DNA of 64,000 nucleotides, taken from positions 1 to 64,000 of the forward strand of contig NZ_JAJGNP010000012.1 in assembly GCF_020782245.1 (NCBI RefSeq), in the 5' to 3' direction. The notes beneath the pieces are model-generated. The model made no database searches. It was given only the letters and a program-made list of their open reading frames with translations, and was not told the DNA's origin. Source of the DNA: Sphingobium soli (GTDB lineage Bacteria > Pseudomonadota > Alphaproteobacteria > Sphingomonadales > Sphingomonadaceae). The translations under genes and the position numbers were made by a program. Below are positions 43,760 to 52,227 of this stretch, piece by piece; within the stretch, counting starts at the first letter, position 1, and every line of letters starts with the position of its first letter.

Positions 43760-44638
43760 GTGAGCGTCAATTTCCTGCACCTGCGATCCTTCTACGCGGT
43801 GGCGAGCGAACGCAGCGTCAGCAAGGCGGCACGGCGGCTCAACATCTCGCAGCCGACCCTGTCCAAGCAGTTGAAGGCTCTGGAGGACCGCTACAAGGTC
43901 AAGCTGATCGAAGGAGCCCGTCCGCCGCTGACCCTGACCAGCGCCGGGCGCGCGCTATATGAAAAGGCCGAAAATCTGTTCGGTATCGCCGACGAGATCG
44001 GCGCGCTGCTGGGGGAGGATGACATCGACAGCGGCGCGTTGCTGCGCCTCGGCACGGACTCGCCGCCCTACGCTGCCGAATTCATGGCGGCGTTCAAGGC
44101 CGAGGTGCCCAACGCGCAGTTTCGCGTGACGATCGCCAACGCCATGCAGACCAACGAACTGCTGCTGAAGGCCCAGGTCGACATCGGCATCATCTGCGAA
44201 CCACCGATTGAGAAAGACTATACTTACACCCCGCTTTATGAGGATAGGCTGGTCGCGATCATGCCGGCGTCGTGGCCCGACGATGGCGCGAAGCGGTTTC
44301 CGATCGCGCGTCTGGCGCAGGAGGTCATATTGGTGCGCGAGGCAACGTCTCGCACTCTGGCCGCCATGAACCGCCTGCTCGCCGACGCGGAGATTGCGCC
44401 GGGCCAGACGATGGAACTGCACACACGCGAGATGATCCGCGAAGGCGTGGCGCAGGGCATCGGCATGAGCCTGATGTTCGAAAAAGAATGCCCGCCCGAC
44501 AGCCGCATCCGCGTGCTGCCGCTCGACACGCACTCCTCGCTGATCGAAGTGAAAGGCTATCTGGCGGTGCGTACAGAGCGGAAGCGGATGCCCCTTATCC
44601 GACAGTCCCTAGCTATCGCTAAAAGGCTGGCAGGCTGA
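43760..44638 (+). CDS. LysR-family regulator of the phosphonate operon
   Basis: A 292-residue LysR-type regulator. The helix-turn-helix is at 2-60 (FLHLRSFYAVASERSVSKAARRLNISQPTLSKQLKALE) and the effector domain shows LGTDSPPYAAEFMAAF and VDIGIICEPP. This fits the LysR subfamily linked to aminoethylphosphonate catabolism. It is divergent from the FAD-oxidoreductase/phnX/DUF5690 operon. The GTG at 43760 gives the canonical N-terminus; a frame 19 codons longer lacks family similarity. Confidence 0.87.
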   Translation: MSVNFLHLRSFYAVASERSVSKAARRLNISQPTLSKQLKALEDRYKVKLIEGARPPLTLTSAGRALYEKAENLFGIADEIGALLGEDDIDSGALLRLGTDSPPYAAEFMAAFKAEVPNAQFRVTIANAMQTNELLLKAQVDIGIICEPPIEKDYTYTPLYEDRLVAIMPASWPDDGAKRFPIARLAQEVILVREATSRTLAAMNRLLADAEIAPGQTMELHTREMIREGVAQGIGMSLMFEKECPPDSRIRVLPLDTHSSLIEVKGYLAVRTERKRMPLIRQSLAIAKRLAG

Positions 44639-44639
44639 C

Positions 44640-45345
44640 GCCATCCGCAACATATCGAGTTGGCTCAAGCGCTTGCTCAGCGCTTGCGGGTGACTGCTCT
44701 TGGACGAAGCGGCCGTGGCAAACACGGCGGCAGTACCAACATTGCCGAGCTTGCCCACACCCTTGATGCCTAGCGCGTTCACCTGCTCGTCGCGTTCCGG
44801 CAGCACGATGATATCAACGTCAGGGATGTCGGCCTGCACCGCCAGGACATATTCGGCGAGATTGTCGTTCACCGCCCCGCCATTATGTTCGTCGATTTCC
44901 ATCACCTCGTGCAACGCCGAGGCGATACCCCAAATCATGCCACCCATCAGCTGGCTGCGGCGGGTCTGCTGGTTGATGATCCGGCTTGTGGCGGGTCAGG
45001 CATCGGCTGCGTCGCGATGCTGCCTCCGGTCATCAGTGCGCCGTGGTGGAGGTCCGCCATCTCGGTCGCCCCATGCGGCGGGTTGAACTCGGTATATTTC
45101 TCGATAACGGTGGCGCCAGCTGCCTCGAGCGATTTCGGCAAGGCACCGCCAAAGCGCGCCTAGATCCATTTGCATGCAAGATGGATGGCAGAACCTGCCG
45201 AGGCCGTCGTCCACGCGCCCCCGCGCAAATCGATGGCGGAAGGTCGGAGGCGCCTAATTTAACCGTGACATCCGCCGCCACGATTCCGAGCGCGTCCGCG
45301 ATCGTCGAAATGCAGGTTTGGTCAAGCGTCGGCTTGTAAAGTGCC
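44640..45345 (-). pseudogene. Remnant of a molybdopterin aldehyde oxidase/xanthine dehydrogenase large subunit
   Basis: Pieces in several minus-strand frames match the large molybdenum-binding subunit in order: ADALGIVAADVTVKLGASDLPP (about 45295-45235), ATVIEKYTEFNPPHGATEMADLHHGAL (about 45115-45040), and the C-terminal RIINQQTRRSQLMGGMIWGIASALHE, VQADIPDVDIIVLPERDE and NALGIKGVGKLGNVGTAA (about 44985-44715). Stops and frameshifts separate them, and the first 500 or so residues and the partner subunits are absent. It is a relic trapped between two active genes; its ends overlap them slightly. Confidence 0.75.
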
Positions 45346-46668
45346 CGCATGCGGGACCATCTGCCGTCCTCCGTTCAGCAAGGGAAGCGCGATCAGCGCC
45401 GCCAGCATCGCCGGCGCGGCGAAAGCCATGCGCAGAATGAGGTCGCCGCCGCCGGGCCATATTGCCCGCCCGGCCAGGTCGATCAGCCACAGGCCGCCCG
45501 CGCCGCCCAGCCCCATTGCGATTTTCAGGGTGATGCTGCTCACGCCATAATAGCTGGCGGAAAAGCGGCTGGCGCCCCTATCACCCTCATCGGCAACGTC
45601 GGCGATCATCGCGCGCAACAGCATATAGTCTACGCCCCAGCCCAGCGCCCGCAGCACAAGAAAAGCACCGAACAGGACCGGCTGCCCGGCAGGAACGAGG
45701 AACAGCAGCGGCGCGGCCAGAGCCTGCGTCGCATAAGCGATCATCAATACCCGCTTGCGCCCGATCCGGACGCTCAACCGGCTCCACAAAGGCAGGGTGA
45801 GCAACGCCATGACCGGCTGGATCATGAGCAATGTCGCGCTCCACCCCTTCAGCCCCAGCCCATCCTCCGCCAGAAACAGAAAGATGGAGGCGGCCGCCGC
45901 ATCGGCCGCGCCGGTCACGATATACAGCAGCAGTATCCGGCGCATATCGCCATTGGTCAGCATCGCCCGGATCAGCATCATCGGTCCACCCGCCTGTCCC
46001 GCCCCGTCAGGTGCAGGCCGTTCGGGGAAACGCAGGATCACGACCAGTACCGTCAATGGCGCAAGGACCGCAATCGCCCAGCCCAACAGCGCCATTTCAA
46101 GCCGCAACGGGACTGCAAAGCCGCGTTCCAGCAGGGCAAGGAATGCCAGCAGGCCAAGTGATCCGACCACCGCGAACCAGACCTTCGCCCCCATGATCCG
46201 GGTCCGCTGATGCCGATCGTCGGACAGTTCGAGTCCCCAGCCGCCATGCGGCGTGATGATGAAGCTGTAGCCGATGTGCAGCAACAGGCTGGCCGCCACG
46301 ATCATCGTCATGGAAGCGTCAGTCGGCGCCAGAAACAGCAGCAACGCACCGAAGGGCACCAAGGTGGCGCCAAAGACCATCCAGGGCCTGCGTCGGCCAA
46401 AGGGGGTGCGGACCGTATCGCTGATCCATCCCAGCAGCGGATCGGCCATGGCGTCGAGCAATCTCGCGCCCAGCAGCAATGCCCCGACAGCGCCCAGCGC
46501 AATGCCCACATCCTGATTGAGAAAGCGGGGCAGATAAGCACGCCAGGTCAGTTCGATCGCCTGGAACAGCAGCACCGGCAAAGTGAAGGCCGCCAGTTCC
46601 AGGCGTCCTATACGCACGCCCGGTGCAAAGGATGTGGACTTCGCCTGCAAGGAAAGGCCGATCGACAT
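45322..46668 (-). CDS. MFS transporter of the GPH (glycoside-pentoside-hexuronide) cation symporter type
   Basis: A 448-residue inner-membrane protein with about 12 helices. LLDAMADPLLGWISDTVRTPFGRRRPW is the hallmark loop of GPH symporters (D-P-x-x-G-x-x-S-D followed by R-x-G-R-R-R-P-W). ITPHGGWGLELSDD follows in the next helices. The family moves sugars or sugar-like molecules with H+ or Na+. It lies 57 bases after a double TetR gene in the same direction and close to a divergent TonB receptor and a secreted phosphatase, so it may import the product released in the periplasm. Confidence 0.85.
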   Translation of the reverse strand: MSIGLSLQAKSTSFAPGVRIGRLELAAFTLPVLLFQAIELTWRAYLPRFLNQDVGIALGAVGALLLGARLLDAMADPLLGWISDTVRTPFGRRRPWMVFGATLVPFGALLLFLAPTDASMTMIVAASLLLHIGYSFIITPHGGWGLELSDDRHQRTRIMGAKVWFAVVGSLGLLAFLALLERGFAVPLRLEMALLGWAIAVLAPLTVLVVILRFPERPAPDGAGQAGGPMMLIRAMLTNGDMRRILLLYIVTGAADAAAASIFLFLAEDGLGLKGWSATLLMIQPVMALLTLPLWSRLSVRIGRKRVLMIAYATQALAAPLLFLVPAGQPVLFGAFLVLRALGWGVDYMLLRAMIADVADEGDRGASRFSASYYGVSSITLKIAMGLGGAGGLWLIDLAGRAIWPGGGDLILRMAFAAPAMLAALIALPLLNGGRQMVPHAGTLQADA

Positions 46669-46725
46669 GGCGGGCCGTTACGCCGCGCGCGTGACAGGCT
46701 TATGACCGCCCACTGCGCGAATATT

Positions 46726-47919
46726 TCAGCGTATCGCTATCATCCGGACGATATCCGCCCTGATCTTCGTGCGCGCATGATCGGCGTCGCTGTCGGCATG
46801 AAGGCGCGTCACCGCCGCCAGGAAACCCGACAATATGGCCGCTTCCAAATGACCCGGTTTAGGATGGTCGGGGCGAAGCAGGCTGAGCAGAGAGCGCGAT
46901 GTAGCGCCGCGCAGATAGCGGAGTTGCAGGCCGAACGGGCGTAGCGCAGCATCGCGTGCGACCGCCAGATGCAGTGCATCAACACCCCGTCCGCCTCGCG
47001 ATACAGTGAGAAAATCGGCAATGCCGTCCAGCGCCGCCGCCGCATCGGCTGCCGCAGCCGATGCGCGCGCGCGCACGCGCGAGGCAGCCTCGACATAAAT
47101 GCCCTCATATCCGGCCTGTAGCAGCTCCGACTTGGTTCGTAGTTTGTGAGACACGACGCCCAGCGTCAGTTCCGCCCGTTCAGCTACGGCGCGATGGGTC
47201 ACCCCCGATGGCCCGGCTTCCTCGACCAGCGCGGCCGCGGCCTCCGCAATCCGCGCGGTCGTGGGGTCATGGTCCGGAGGTTCGGGGGCCTGCGCCATTG
47301 CCAGATTGCGCGCAAAATCGCGCCAGGGCGACGCGGGCATCGCCTCCCCCATCAGCCATGCGCCGATACCCTGTGCCAATTCGTCGAGCCCCGCGCGATC
47401 TACCGCCCGGCGCCACTTAAGCATATGCAGGAACGCCTCGTTCTCGAACAGATGGTCGACCATGTCTACGCCATGGCTCAGACCGAACCGATCGCAGGCC
47501 TGCTCCCAAAAATCCCTCCACAGCGTGCGCCAGCCAGCCCGCACCTGCGCCCCAGCCGGGCTTTTTGTGCGAAGCAGCTGACCTTCGCGCCAAGCAAAGG
47601 CCACGCCGCGCTGATCATGCACCCAATCGTCAACCAGCCCTGCAAAAAAACCAGGAAAAGCCCGCGGATCGGTCGAGAGGCCGTCCATCTGTACCAGACG
47701 ATCCTGTCCCCATAGCCGTGCATCACGCTGCGCCCGTTCCTGCGCCAATACCGACAACTGTTCCAGAGATCCAAAATGATGGTATATGGAAGACGCGGGT
47801 ACATCCGCGTTAGCGGACAGCTGCCGCGCGGAAACGGCATCAGCCCCGCCCGTTTCCCATATATCAATAACAGCATCTATTAGCCTGATATCAGACGATT
47901 TAGCTGTCGTTTCAATCAT
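46726..47919 (-). CDS. Tandem TetR-family regulator (two TetR units fused)
   Basis: At 397 residues this is twice the usual TetR size. The first helix-turn-helix spans about 26-57 (VSARQLSANADVPASSIYHHFGS) with its own ligand domain to about 210. After a proline-rich linker (APEPPDHDPT) a second one spans about 238-266 (GVTHRAVAERAELTLGVVSHKL), with another ligand domain to the end. Such a fusion could bind two half-operators as a monomer or integrate two signals. It is divergent from the TonB receptor and upstream of the GPH symporter, so it is the likely local regulator. Confidence 0.85.
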   Translation of the reverse strand: MIETTAKSSDIRLIDAVIDIWETGGADAVSARQLSANADVPASSIYHHFGSLEQLSVLAQERAQRDARLWGQDRLVQMDGLSTDPRAFPGFFAGLVDDWVHDQRGVAFAWREGQLLRTKSPAGAQVRAGWRTLWRDFWEQACDRFGLSHGVDMVDHLFENEAFLHMLKWRRAVDRAGLDELAQGIGAWLMGEAMPASPWRDFARNLAMAQAPEPPDHDPTTARIAEAAAALVEEAGPSGVTHRAVAERAELTLGVVSHKLRTKSELLQAGYEGIYVEAASRVRARASAAAADAAAALDGIADFLTVSRGGRGVDALHLAVARDAALRPFGLQLRYLRGATSRSLLSLLRPDHPKPGHLEAAILSGFLAAVTRLHADSDADHARTKIRADIVRMIAIR

Positions 47920-48088
47920 TGGGAACCGGCTCTGATCTGAAGGATATGGCCGCCCCTCATAGCAAGCCTATCGCAAACGAGCGACCCGCAATCTGCGCCA
48001 TACATATGTTGCGTCCGAGTGAACAAGCGTCACACAAGTTACATACAACCGTTCTAGTCGGCCGGCGAACCACTTGGGGGACTGCACC
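47920..48088. other. Divergent promoter region between double TetR and TonB receptor genes
   Basis: These 169 bases should hold the promoters of both genes and the operator of the double TetR protein. I see no convincing palindrome or -35/-10 pair. GGGGGA at 48076-48081 serves the receptor start. Confidence 0.4.
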
Positions 48089-50653
48089 ATGATCTTGTCT
48101 GGCACCTTGCTTTTGCGAACGACCGCCATCTGCGGTGTTTTAGCCTTAACTCAGCCCGTTTTTGCCGCCGAACAACCACCCGCCCCTGCGCCTGCCGCGG
48201 AAGACGATATGGGCGAAATCGTCGTCACCGGCGCCATCCTGTCCGCACAGCAGGAATCAATCGGGCTGAAGCGCGACGCGGTCAACCTGACCGACATTGC
48301 CGCATCCGACTCCGTCGGCCGCTTCCCTGACCAGAACGCCGCTGCTGCCCTGTCTCGTCTGCCCGCCGTCGCCGTTCAGCGCGATCAGGGCCAGGAAAGA
48401 TATATTCAAGTCCGCGGCGCACCCAATCGCTGGACCAGTGTCAGTATCGATGGCATCCCGATGGTCGGTGTCGATGAAGGCGGCGACACCCGCGCCTTCC
48501 GCTTCGATGCCATTCCCGCTGTGCTGCTGTCGCAAATGGTCATCAACAAGTCACTGACCAGCGATCTGCAGGCTGACGCGGTCGTTGCCACTATCGATCT
48601 GCGGACTTATTCCCCGATGGATCGCAAGGGGCTGCACGTTTCAGGCGATGCCGGCTACGGCATGATGGATCTGGGCGGCGGCGAACAGCGTCAGGGGTCG
48701 CTGCGCCTGTCCTGGTCCAACGACAATTTCGGCGTCGTGCTGGGCGGATCCCATTATCGCCGCAAACAGTTGACTGACAATCGCGAAGTCGGCGCCTACG
48801 ACGCGAACGGTCCAACCGAATTCGACGTGCGCCAGTATAAAATCGAGCGCTGGAACAACGGCCTGTTTGGCGGTGTGGAGTATAGTCCAGCGGATGGCCA
48901 GCGCATTTATGCCAAGGCGATCTTCAGTGAATTCAACGACAATGAACAGCGCAACCAGTATGAATTCCGACTGGATCGCGCAACAGGCGGTATTCGCACG
49001 CAGGATAGCGGCACGTTGACCGGTGTACCGCTGCGCGGCAGCTTCAATTTCGGTGAATATCGCAATCGCAACTATATCGGCACCGTGGGCGGCGACTATG
49101 AAACGGATGACGGTCTGACCGCATCTTTCAAGTTCAACTATACCCGTACAGAAAATACCAGTTACCTGCCGTTGGTGCAGGCGTCTACCAGCGGGGAGAA
49201 TAATCTGTCGCTCAGCTATGACAATAGCGATCCTAATTTCCCGATCGTCAGTGTCGAGGGTCCTTTTAATCAGGCGAGCCTGTCGAGCAGCGGTGCCTAC
49301 ATGATCGCCGCGCGGCAGAGGACTGTGTCCGACAGCTATACGGCGAAGTTCGACATCGCCAAGGAAATGGGTGATATCACGGTGTCGGCTGGCAGCCTCT
49401 ATGCCGATCGCACGATTGACGGTACTCTCTTCTCGACCGCCAACCTCGCATATATTGGCGCGTTGGGCGCCAGCGTGGGTCAACCGTTTGACATCAACAG
49501 CTATGTTACGAACACGGCCTGGGACACCGGCTTTCCGCTTGGTGTAACGCTCAACTATGTCGACAATGTCGCCATGCGCCGCGACATCGACAGCCTGTTG
49601 GCCCGGATGGAAGCGGCAGGCCTTTATAATCCCGCGCTCGATACCCCTGCGAGTGACCGCTACGCCCAGCGCGAAAAGACGCTGGCCGGCTATATTATGG
49701 GTAAGGTCGAAAGCGGCGCGCTGACCGCCGTGGGTGGCGTGCGCATCGAACGCTACAGCATGAACAACAAGGGCACGGTCGTCGCCGAGGGCGTCGCCAC
49801 GCCGCTAACCTATGACGACACGAAGACCGACTTTTTCCCCAGCCTGAATCTGAAATATGCCGCGACCGACAATCTGGTCCTGCGTCTGGCGGGTCAGCGC
49901 AGCATTTCACGCCCGGCCTATGGCGCAATCCGTGTCGGCGCATCTATCAACGATACCAACAGTCCCGGCACGATCAGCGGCGGCAATCCCGCCCTTCGTC
50001 CGGAATATACCTGGGGCGCGGACGCCAGCATCGAATATTATCTGCCCGGCAACGGCATGATTTCGGTTGCTGGCTTCCACCGCTGGGTCGACAATGTGCT
50101 CTATCAGAACCAGGCGCCTGTCGGCACGGACTTCTATAATTTCGGTGGTATCGACCGGTCGGGCTATTTGCTCAGTGGCACCTATAATGGCGAAAGCGGC
50201 AAGCTTTACGGCGTAGAGTTCAACCTGCTCAAGCAGTTCGACTTCCTGCCCGGCGCGCTGGACGGCTTCGGCTTTCAGGGCAATGTAACCCTGTTGGACG
50301 GCAGCTTCGATACCCCGACAGAAAAGGGCATCGCTTTCCAAGGCATGTCGAAGACAATCGCCAACGCCTCGCTCTTCTACGAGAAATACGGCATTTCGGC
50401 ACGCGTCAGCTATCAATGGCGGTCGCACTGGCTCGACACTCTGGGCGGCATGGGCAGCGGCGAATATCGTCAGGGCTATGAGAATCTCGACGTGTCACTC
50501 CGTTACGAATTGACCGAAAATCTGACGCTCTTCGCCGACCTCGCCAACCTGACCAACGAAAAATATATCGCCTATCAGGGCACGCCTGCCACGCCGACCG
50601 AGGTCGAGCAGATCGGGTCGCGCTATCTGTTCGGCGTCCGCTTCGGCTTCTGA
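48089..50653 (+). CDS. TonB-dependent receptor
   Basis: An 854-residue outer-membrane receptor. The ATG at 48089 (after GGGGGA) starts a signal peptide (LLLRTTAICGVLALTQPVFA). The TonB box is EIVVTGAIL; plug motifs are GRFPDQNAAAALSRLPAVAVQRDQGQ and VRGAPNRWTSVSIDGIP. This belongs to the same receptor branch as the frameshifted copy at 37.5-40.1 kb (shared DQNAAxAxxRLP and RDQG). The barrel ends LFGVRFGF. The secreted phosphatase gene follows 14 bases later, so the two proteins work on one nutrient, probably a phosphorylated one. Confidence 0.93.
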   Translation: MILSGTLLLRTTAICGVLALTQPVFAAEQPPAPAPAAEDDMGEIVVTGAILSAQQESIGLKRDAVNLTDIAASDSVGRFPDQNAAAALSRLPAVAVQRDQGQERYIQVRGAPNRWTSVSIDGIPMVGVDEGGDTRAFRFDAIPAVLLSQMVINKSLTSDLQADAVVATIDLRTYSPMDRKGLHVSGDAGYGMMDLGGGEQRQGSLRLSWSNDNFGVVLGGSHYRRKQLTDNREVGAYDANGPTEFDVRQYKIERWNNGLFGGVEYSPADGQRIYAKAIFSEFNDNEQRNQYEFRLDRATGGIRTQDSGTLTGVPLRGSFNFGEYRNRNYIGTVGGDYETDDGLTASFKFNYTRTENTSYLPLVQASTSGENNLSLSYDNSDPNFPIVSVEGPFNQASLSSSGAYMIAARQRTVSDSYTAKFDIAKEMGDITVSAGSLYADRTIDGTLFSTANLAYIGALGASVGQPFDINSYVTNTAWDTGFPLGVTLNYVDNVAMRRDIDSLLARMEAAGLYNPALDTPASDRYAQREKTLAGYIMGKVESGALTAVGGVRIERYSMNNKGTVVAEGVATPLTYDDTKTDFFPSLNLKYAATDNLVLRLAGQRSISRPAYGAIRVGASINDTNSPGTISGGNPALRPEYTWGADASIEYYLPGNGMISVAGFHRWVDNVLYQNQAPVGTDFYNFGGIDRSGYLLSGTYNGESGKLYGVEFNLLKQFDFLPGALDGFGFQGNVTLLDGSFDTPTEKGIAFQGMSKTIANASLFYEKYGISARVSYQWRSHWLDTLGGMGSGEYRQGYENLDVSLRYELTENLTLFADLANLTNEKYIAYQGTPATPTEVEQIGSRYLFGVRFGF

Positions 50654-50667
50654 CGGGAGATCCCACC

Positions 50668-51732
50668 ATGCGCACAACCCTCATCATCAGCCTCGCCCTT
50701 ATCGCGCTGTCTTCGGCCAGCCCGGCAATGGCAAAGGAAGTGGCCAGCCTGACCCGCATCGACGCGCAGAGCGTCACGTTGAACCGGGGCGACATCATCC
50801 CGGTCGGCATCTGGATCAGCAAGGATGACCAGATCGACGCGGACGACAAGAAGGTCGATGGCGCGCTCATGAACGCAGCGGCGAAGGGCGACGCCGTCAC
50901 GCTGCCCATTACCGCCGCCGAACGCCGCTATGTCCTGCTGAAAGACAAGGCTGGCAACGTCGCGGTCGCGGGCGAACGCGTCCTGCCGATCGAACAGGGC
51001 AGCAATTTCCGCGACATTGGCGGCTATGTGACGAAAGACGGCCGCAGCGTACGGTGGGGCAAAGTCTATCGCTCCGGCGCGATGCCACTGTTCACGGAGG
51101 CCGATTATGCCTTGGTTGGGCAACTCGGCATAGGATCGGTGGTCGATCTGCGATCGTTGGAAGAACGCGAAGTCGCGCCCGACCAGATCGACGATCGCAC
51201 CGGCGCCCTGTTCATCGCCAACGACTATTCGCTCAAGCCCCTGATGGCAGCCTATGGCAAGGGTAATGGCGAAAACACCTACAAGGGCATGGAGCGGATG
51301 CTTGTTCCACAACTTCGTTCGCTCTATCGCCGGATCGAGGCGAATGAAGGCGCGGTATTGTATCATTGCTCGGCGGGGCAGGATCGCACAGGTATGGCGA
51401 CAGCCATCCTCTACGATATGCTGGGCGTCGATCGCGAGACGATCCTCAAGGATTATCATATGTCGACCGCACTGCGGCGGCCGCAATATGAAATGCCCAA
51501 GGTCAATCCAGCAGATTATCCCAACAATCCGATCCTGAAATATTATTTTAGCGCGGACGAAAAAAAGCGCGCTGTTGCCGAACCACTTTACACCCCCACC
51601 GGCGCATCGCATCTGGCCCAGTTTTTCACGCATATCGACAGTGAATATGGCGGGTCGGAAGGCTATATGAAAAAGGCGCTGGGCCTGACCAACGTTGACA
51701 TCGCGAAATTGCGGGCGGTCATGCTCGACTAA
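50668..51732 (+). CDS. Secreted tyrosine-phosphatase-fold protein
   Basis: A 354-residue periplasmic protein: signal peptide (LIISLALIALSSASPAMA, cut before KEV), a small N-terminal beta-rich domain (about 25-105) and a phosphatase domain beginning NFRDIGGYVTKDGRSVRWGKVYRSG (113-137). The P-loop HCSAGQDRTG puts the nucleophile at Cys234 and the phosphate-binding Arg at 240, as in the Y_phosphatase3/LipA group. These enzymes can act on phosphotyrosine, phosphoinositides or other phosphomonoesters. Co-transcription with a TonB receptor suggests nutrient scavenging rather than signalling. Confidence 0.88.
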   Translation: MRTTLIISLALIALSSASPAMAKEVASLTRIDAQSVTLNRGDIIPVGIWISKDDQIDADDKKVDGALMNAAAKGDAVTLPITAAERRYVLLKDKAGNVAVAGERVLPIEQGSNFRDIGGYVTKDGRSVRWGKVYRSGAMPLFTEADYALVGQLGIGSVVDLRSLEEREVAPDQIDDRTGALFIANDYSLKPLMAAYGKGNGENTYKGMERMLVPQLRSLYRRIEANEGAVLYHCSAGQDRTGMATAILYDMLGVDRETILKDYHMSTALRRPQYEMPKVNPADYPNNPILKYYFSADEKKRAVAEPLYTPTGASHLAQFFTHIDSEYGGSEGYMKKALGLTNVDIAKLRAVMLD

Positions 51733-51765
51733 CGTGACAAAATAGCCTTTCCAAAAAGGATCGCC

Positions 51766-51810
51766 GGTCGGCCGTGACGCAGATATAGTCACGGCCGATC
51801 GTCTTTATTT
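51766..51810 (+). terminator. Rho-independent terminator after the phosphatase gene
   Basis: A 13-bp stem with one G-T pair (GGTCGGCCGTGAC at 51766-51778 with GTCACGGCCGATC at 51788-51800) followed by GTCTTTATTT. It closes the receptor-phosphatase operon. Confidence 0.85.
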
Positions 51811-51977
51811 GCCATGAACCAGGATGAACCTTCGGCTTCATCCGCGCATGGAACGAGATGCTCGACCAACGCATCAAGACCCTGTTGTAGCTGCACAATC
51901 AGTTCGAGAGTCGCATTGGTTACGGTTGCTTCGCCTTTAGACTGCCGGCGATGAATGGTCCGATTATATGGAGGGAC
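51811..51977. other. Intergenic stretch without a gene
   Basis: Only short random frames are present between the terminator and the IS3 remnant. Confidence 0.4.
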
Positions 51978-52208
51978 TCAAGAAGGCAGCTTCGACGCCC
52001 CTTTCAGGATCGCCTGGTCCAGCGCCAGATCCGCCACGAGTTTCCTCGGCTGCGCATTCTCTAGCTCCAAATCCTTCGTCCGACGCATCTGATCGACCTT
52101 CAGGCCAATAGATTCCTTATGCCACCTATGGCGTCTGTTGGGCGATCCTGATCTGCCGACACGCATCGAGCACGCGAACGCAGCAGGTTCCCAAAGCCGG
52201 TTGCTCAT
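51978..52208 (-). pseudogene. IS3-family transposase OrfA remnant
   Basis: The last 45 or so codons (WHKESIGLKVDQMRRTKDLE, then LENAQPRKLVADLALDQAIL) match the leucine-zipper and C-terminal end of IS3-family OrfA proteins (GLxxxxxKRLKxLExENxxLKKxxAxLxLDxxxLK). The DNA-binding N-terminal half is missing, and the upstream 25 codons are unrelated. No OrfB or inverted repeats were found next to it. It is a short scar of a lost insertion sequence. Confidence 0.6.
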
Positions 52209-52227
52209 TCACAAGCGAGCCGAGTGA

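Noticed and set aside
47061..47080. Alternating purine-pyrimidine run (GCGCGCGCGCACGCGCG), possible Z-DNA or repeat
   Set aside because: It encodes an Ala-Arg stretch within the double TetR gene and shows no repeat structure beyond that.
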